Shown here piece after piece: positions 49,637-53,940 of a stretch of 53,940 nucleotides of DNA. A program made the position numbers and the translations under genes. The stretch is from Microvirga sp. SRT01 (GTDB lineage: Bacteria; Pseudomonadota; Alphaproteobacteria; Sphingomonadales; Sphingomonadaceae): NCBI GenBank assembly GCA_018139225.1, contig JAGSNX010000009.1, forward strand, positions 1-53,940, given 5' to 3'. Numbering within the stretch: position 1 is the stretch's first letter; each line of letters begins with the position of its first letter. Under the pieces are notes generated by a model. That model worked only from the letters and a program-made list of their open reading frames with translations. It was not told where the DNA came from and made no database searches.

Positions 49637-52600
49637 ATGATCGGTCGCATCGTCACCCTCTCCGTCGAGAAGCGCTGGCTGGTCCTGCTCCTCACGATCG
49701 CCGCGGCGTTGCTCGGGATCGGCGCGCTGCGCCAGCTCCCGATCGACGCCGTTCCCGACATCACCAACAACCAGGTGCAGATCAACGTCGTCGCTCCTGC
49801 CCTATCGCCCGACCAGATCGAGAAGCAGGTCGCCTTCACCGTCGAGACGGCGCTCGCCGGCATCCCGGGCCTAGAATATACCCGTTCGCTCAGTCGGAAC
49901 GGCTTCGCGCAGATCACCGCCGTCTTCACCGAAAAGACCGACATCTACTTTGCGCGGGCGCAGGTCGCGGAGCGACTGCGCACCGCTGAGGAAGATCTGC
50001 CGCAAGGCGTGAACCCGGAAATGGGGCCGATCGCGACCGGGCTCGGCGACATCTTCATGTGGACGGTCGAATATCGTGAACTCGATCAGGTCCACCATCG
50101 CAACGGCGAACCCGGGCTGCAACGCGACGGCAGTTACATCACGCCCGAAGGCGATCACCTCGTCAGCGATGCCGACAAGGCGACCTATCTGCGCACGGTG
50201 CAGGACTGGATCGTCACGCCACAGCTCAAGAGTGCGGCGGGGCTCGCCGGCGTCGACTCACTCGGCGGCTACACCAAGGAATATCTCGTCGTCCCCGATG
50301 TGCAGCGGATGGCCGCGATGCGCCTCACGCTGCAGGATCTCTCGACCGCGCTCGACCGCAACAATACCAGCGCCGGCGCGGGCGTCGTCGACCGCAACGG
50401 CGAAGGACTTGCCGTCCGCTCGGACGGCCGCGTGCGCAATGCCGACGAGCTTGCCCGAACCGTCGTTGCCACGCGCGAGGGCGTGCCGATCCTGCTCAAC
50501 CAGATCGCGACCGTCCGCACCGGCCAGGCACTGCGCATGGGTTCGGCATCCGAGAACGGCCATGAGGTCGTGGTCGGGACCGCGGTCATGCGGATCGGCG
50601 AGAACAGCCGGACCGTATCGACGGGCGTCGCGGAGCGGCTGACGCAGATCGGCCGATCGCTGCCCGTCGACGTGGTGGTGAAGCCGGTCATGAACCGAAC
50701 CGAGCTGGTGAACTCCACCATCGCCACGGTCGCCCGCAATCTTGCCGAAGGCGCGGTGCTGGTCATCGTCGTCCTGTTCGCGCTGCTCGGCAATTTCCGG
50801 GCGGCGCTGATCGCCGCGTTCGTCATCCCCATCACGATGCTGCTCACCAGCATCGGCATGTTGGAAGCCGGCGTGTCGGCGAACCTGATGAGTCTCGGCG
50901 CGCTCGATTTCGGCCTGATCGTCGACGGTGCCGTCATCATCGTCGAGAATGCGCTACGCCGCCTTGCCGAGGCCCAACACGGTCGCGAGGGCGAGCTGAC
51001 GATGCAACAGCGGCTCGGCCTGGTCGCTGCGTCCGCCCGCGAGATGATCCGCCCGTCGGTCTACGGGCAGGCGATCATCATCCTCGTCTATGCGCCGCTC
51101 CTCACCTTCACCGGCGTCGAGGGCAAGATGTTCGAGCCGATGGCGCTGACCGTCATCATCGCGCTCGTCTTCGCCTTCATCCTGTCGCTGACCTTCGTGC
51201 CCGCGGCCATCGCCATCTGGCTCAGCGAGCGGGTGGAAGAGAAGGAAAGCCGCGTCGTGGCGTTCCTGCGGCAACGCTACGAACCGGGCCTCGACGCGGC
51301 CATGCGCCGGCCGAGCCTGACGATCGGCGTCGCGATCGGCGCGCTGGCGCTCGCCGGCGTCGCCTTCACCACCCTGGGCCAAGAGTTCCTGCCCCAGCTC
51401 GATGAAGGCAACGTCCTCGTGCAGGCCGTCCGCATCCCCGGCACGTCGGTCGACCAAAGCCAGGCGATGCAGTTCCAGGTCGAAAAGGCGCTCGCCAAGG
51501 CGCCGGAGGTTCGGTTCGCTTTCTCGCGCACCGGCACGTCGGAGATCGCCTCCGATCCAATGCCGGCGAACGCGACCGACACCTTCGTCATCCTGAAACC
51601 CAAGAAGGAATGGCCCGACCCCGGCCTGTCCAAGGAGGCGCTGGTCGAGCGGTTGGAAAAGCGTCTCTCTACTCTGCCGGGCAACGCTTACGAGATCACC
51701 CAGCCGATCCAGATGCGCTTCAACGAGCTGATCGCGGGCGTGCGCGGCGACATCGCGATCAAGGTTTTCGGCGACGACTTCGGCGAGATGAACGCGACCG
51801 CCAATCGCATCGCCGGCATCCTGCGCCGGACACAAGGCGCAGCAGACGTGCGGGTCGAGCAGACCGAGGGGCTCCCGATGCTCGATATCCGCCCCAACCG
51901 CACCGCCATGTCGCGGGTCGGGGTGACGGCCGGCGACGTGCAGGACACGGTCGCCGCGGCGATCGGAGGACGACAGGCGGGCGTCATCTTCGAGGGGGAT
52001 CGACGCTTCCCCGTCGTGATCCGGATGGCGGAAAGCTCACGCTCCGACCTGACTGCGGTCGCGCAGGTGCCCGTGCCGACAGCCAGCGGCGGCTTCGTGC
52101 CGCTGTCGACTGTTGCGGATATCGCCGTGGTCGACGGCCCCAACCAGATCAGCCGCGAGAACGGCAAGCGGCGTGTCGTGGTGCAGGCGAACGTCCGCGA
52201 CCGCGACGTGGCGGGCGTCGTCGCCGACGCGCGCGCTGCGATCGACGCCCAGGTGAAACTGCCTGCCGGCACCTATCTCGAATGGGGCGGACAGTTCGAG
52301 AACCTGGCGTCGGCGCGGGACCGGCTCGCCATCGTCGTGCCGATCTGCTTCGCCGTCATCATGCTGTTGCTCTACGGAGCGCTCGGTTCGGTGCGGGACG
52401 CGCTGATCGTGTTCACCGGCGTGCCGCTGGCGTTGGTGGGCGGCGTGCTGGCGCTGGTGCTGCGTGGGATGCCGTTCTCGATTTCCGCAGCTGTAGGCTT
52501 CATCGCGCTGTCGGGTATCGCCGTCCTCAACGGGCTGGTCATGGTGTCTTCCATCCACGACCTGATGCGTACCGGCGTGAATCGGGCCGTGGCGGCGCAC

Positions 52601-52864
52601 CAAGGGGCACTCGCCAGGCTCAGGCCGGTGGCGATGACCGCGCTCGTCGCTTCGCTCGGCTTCGTGCCGATGGCGCTGGGACATGGTGCCGGTGCCGAGG
52701 TGCAAAAGCCCCTCGCCACCGTCGTCATCGGTGGCCTGATCTCGGCGACGCTGCTGACCTTGTTCGTGCTGCCGACGCTCTACGCGCGCTTCGGCGCGCG
52801 CACGCTGCCGGCACCGTCGAGCGACCATCTCGAACTGCCCCCCCTCCCCGCTCCGGCCCATTGA
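49637..52864 (+). CDS. czcA: CzcA heavy-metal RND exporter
   Basis: A 1075-residue HME-RND pump with twelve helices and two large periplasmic loops. The fourth-helix signature DFGLIVDGAVIIVEN (about 423-437) is the CzcA-type form, distinct from the CusA copper form, so Zn/Co/Cd is the likely substrate range. Start IVTLSVEKRWLVLLLTIAA and GEVEFLPQLDEGN-like EFLPQLDEGNVLVQ are typical. 3 bp after czcB. Confidence 0.95.
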   Translation: MIGRIVTLSVEKRWLVLLLTIAAALLGIGALRQLPIDAVPDITNNQVQINVVAPALSPDQIEKQVAFTVETALAGIPGLEYTRSLSRNGFAQITAVFTEKTDIYFARAQVAERLRTAEEDLPQGVNPEMGPIATGLGDIFMWTVEYRELDQVHHRNGEPGLQRDGSYITPEGDHLVSDADKATYLRTVQDWIVTPQLKSAAGLAGVDSLGGYTKEYLVVPDVQRMAAMRLTLQDLSTALDRNNTSAGAGVVDRNGEGLAVRSDGRVRNADELARTVVATREGVPILLNQIATVRTGQALRMGSASENGHEVVVGTAVMRIGENSRTVSTGVAERLTQIGRSLPVDVVVKPVMNRTELVNSTIATVARNLAEGAVLVIVVLFALLGNFRAALIAAFVIPITMLLTSIGMLEAGVSANLMSLGALDFGLIVDGAVIIVENALRRLAEAQHGREGELTMQQRLGLVAASAREMIRPSVYGQAIIILVYAPLLTFTGVEGKMFEPMALTVIIALVFAFILSLTFVPAAIAIWLSERVEEKESRVVAFLRQRYEPGLDAAMRRPSLTIGVAIGALALAGVAFTTLGQEFLPQLDEGNVLVQAVRIPGTSVDQSQAMQFQVEKALAKAPEVRFAFSRTGTSEIASDPMPANATDTFVILKPKKEWPDPGLSKEALVERLEKRLSTLPGNAYEITQPIQMRFNELIAGVRGDIAIKVFGDDFGEMNATANRIAGILRRTQGAADVRVEQTEGLPMLDIRPNRTAMSRVGVTAGDVQDTVAAAIGGRQAGVIFEGDRRFPVVIRMAESSRSDLTAVAQVPVPTASGGFVPLSTVADIAVVDGPNQISRENGKRRVVVQANVRDRDVAGVVADARAAIDAQVKLPAGTYLEWGGQFENLASARDRLAIVVPICFAVIMLLLYGALGSVRDALIVFTGVPLALVGGVLALVLRGMPFSISAAVGFIALSGIAVLNGLVMVSSIHDLMRTGVNRAVAAHQGALARLRPVAMTALVASLGFVPMALGHGAGAEVQKPLATVVIGGLISATLLTLFVLPTLYARFGARTLPAPSSDHLELPPLPAPAH

Positions 52865-52875
52865 AAGACCAGACG

Positions 52876-53790
52876 ATGCACGACCATGCAGCGGGCGGAC
52901 ACGCCCACGATCATACCGCCGGGGCCAACGCCAGGATGCTGGGGTGGGCGCTGGCGCTGACCACCGCCTATCTCGTCGCCGAAGTCGTCGGCGCGTTCGT
53001 CTTCAACAGCCTCGCCCTGCTGTCCGACGCGGCGCACATGCTGACCGATGTCGCCGCGCTGGTGATCGCGCTGATGGCGATCCGGTTCGGCCAGAAGCCG
53101 GCCGACGACAAGCGGACGTTCGGTTACAAGAGGTTCGAGATCCTCGCCGCGGCCTTCAACGCGCTGCTGCTGTTCGCGGTAGCGATCTACGTGCTGGTGG
53201 AGGCCATCCAGCGCTTCCGTCAACCCGAAGCCGTCCAGTCGACCGGCATGATGATCGTCGCCGCGATCGGGCTCGTGGTGAACCTCGTATCCATGAAGCT
53301 GCTGACGTCGGGCAAGGACGCGAGCATGAACGTCAAGGGCGCCTACCTCGAGGTATGGGCGGACATGATCGGCTCGATCGGCGTGATCGCGGGCGCGGTT
53401 GCGATCCGCTTCACGGGGTGGACGTGGGTCGATCCGATCGTCGCAGTGGGCATCGGGCTATGGGTACTGCCACGAACCTGGGTGCTGCTCCGCGATACCA
53501 CCAACGTCCTGCTGGAAGGCGTCCCCGGAGGGATCAAGCTACCCGAGCTGCGCGCGGGAATCGCCGGGCTTCCCGGCGTCTCCGGGGTTCACGACCTTCA
53601 CGTCTGGTCGATGTCGTCGGACGACATCACCTGCACCGCGCACGTCACCCTCGCCGAAGGCGCCGATGCCGATGCGGTCAGGAAGGCGGTCGCAGATACG
53701 CTCGATCGCCAGTTCGGCATCGAGCATTGCACGATCCAGACCGAGGCGCTGGCCGAAGCGTGCGAGGATAATCACCACCTGCACCCTTGA
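52876..53790 (+). CDS. czcD: CzcD-like CDF exporter
   Basis: A 304-residue CDF protein: His-rich N-terminus (HDHAAGGHAHDH), six helices with SLALLSDAAHMLTDVAAL (helix II site HxxxD) and VWADMIGSIGVI (helix V), and a C-terminal metal-binding domain ending ACEDNHHLHP. It exports Zn, Cd or Co into the periplasm, where CzcCBA removes them. The ATG at 52876 is 12 bp after czcA. Confidence 0.92.
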   Translation: MHDHAAGGHAHDHTAGANARMLGWALALTTAYLVAEVVGAFVFNSLALLSDAAHMLTDVAALVIALMAIRFGQKPADDKRTFGYKRFEILAAAFNALLLFAVAIYVLVEAIQRFRQPEAVQSTGMMIVAAIGLVVNLVSMKLLTSGKDASMNVKGAYLEVWADMIGSIGVIAGAVAIRFTGWTWVDPIVAVGIGLWVLPRTWVLLRDTTNVLLEGVPGGIKLPELRAGIAGLPGVSGVHDLHVWSMSSDDITCTAHVTLAEGADADAVRKAVADTLDRQFGIEHCTIQTEALAEACEDNHHLHP

Positions 53791-53797
53791 GGGCGAT

Positions 53798-53940
53798 ATG
53801 ACCGGGCGAAAGGGCGCGCGCTGGACGCAGGAGGCGGACGCTGAGCTGCGCCGGCGCGTCGTCTCTCGCGAACCCGTGACGGTTATCGCGAGAGAGATGG
53901 GCCGGACCCAGGATGCTATCCGCGGCCGGGCGGCGATGCT
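53798..53940 (+). CDS. 5' part of junction-spanning small Myb/SANT-like protein
   Basis: ATG at 53798 with GAGGG upstream, 7 bp after the czcD-like stop. The frame runs off the window at MTGRKGARWTQEADAELRRR and onward. Because 53864-53940 equals 1-77, it continues at position 1 in frame and stops at 177, giving 80 residues. See the entry at 1-177 for the domain reading. Confidence 0.7.
   Translation, partial: MTGRKGARWTQEADAELRRRVVSREPVTVIAREMGRTQDAIRGRAAM
53864..53940. repeat. 77-bp terminal overlap with window positions 1-77
   Basis: All 77 bases match positions 1-77 in the same orientation. An exact end overlap of this length is what a k-mer assembler leaves on a circular contig, so this is an assembly duplicate, not a biological repeat. 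The plasmid is 53,863 bp. Confidence 0.93.

Noticed and set aside
1..53940. CRISPR arrays, tRNA or rRNA genes
   Set aside because: No spaced direct repeats of CRISPR type other than iterons and octamers were seen, and no cloverleaf or rRNA-like stretch was recognised by eye.

Overview
The window is one complete circular plasmid rather than a chromosomal slice. Its last 77 bases (53864-53940) repeat its first 77 exactly, so the unit circle is 53,863 bp and one small gene runs across the cut. High GC, Ti-type transfer genes (traA, traC, traD, traG), a DUF6118 gene next to traA, a Rep_3 initiator with iterons and many periplasmic copper genes point to an alphaproteobacterium, most likely a sphingomonad. 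The host assignment is inference. No rRNA, tRNA or CRISPR array was seen.

Layout. (1) 0.2-1.0 kb: a small Cys-rich secreted protein and its partner, plus a 58-residue ORF. (2) 1.1-5.4 kb: an AT-richer islet with two convergent nuclease/ATPase genes that look like phage or plasmid defence, a Mrr-like nuclease-STAND NTPase and an OLD-family nuclease. (3) 5.6-15.9 kb: a copper island with copC, copD, a CnrYXH-like sensor/anti-sigma/sigma set, copA, copB, a PepSY protein, two DUF305 proteins, a DUF411 pseudogene, a second Cys-rich cassette, a glutaredoxin-MauE fusion and a CueR-like MerR regulator. (4) 15.9-27.4 kb: a serine recombinase, a fluoride module (riboswitch, CLC-type channel, DUF190), a DUF305/beta-propeller/sigma/anti-sigma operon and a sulfite-detoxification module. 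(5) 27.4-30.9 kb: a second serine recombinase translationally coupled to a PstI/BsuBI-like restriction-modification system. (6) 31.1-35.4 kb: partition genes, an AT-rich orphan ParA-like ATPase, repA and the iteron origin. (7) 35.5-41.7 kb: mobilisation genes around an oriT. No mating-pair-formation genes are present, so the plasmid looks mobilisable rather than self-transmissible. (8) 42.3-45.6 kb: an arsRCB-arsN2-arsH operon. (9) 45.6-53.8 kb: a PbrR/CadR-like regulator, a CDF exporter, czcCBA and a second CDF exporter.

Two structural signals are not explained by the genes. First, three related 28-bp palindromes with hix-like geometry (5625, 15877, 27383) lie exactly at the edges of the copper island and of the fluoride/sulfite island, and two of them sit beside serine recombinases. 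They may be the crossover sites by which cargo islands are swapped. Second, phased 8-bp repeats of the form TATACNNN occur as five short arrays around parA, the ribbon-helix-helix gene, the 3' side of repA and the far side of oriV. They are probably the operator/centromere sites of the partition system. One of them lies inside a perfect 58-bp palindrome.

Taken together, the plasmid combines resistance to copper, fluoride, sulfite, arsenic and Zn/Cd/Co (or Pb) with one restriction-modification system, two putative defence nucleases, stable replication and partition, and mobilisation. The best candidates for new biology are the CueR-like/glutaredoxin-MauE/Cys-rich cassette, the palindrome-bounded cargo islands, the octamer regulon, and the nuclease-STAND plus OLD pair.
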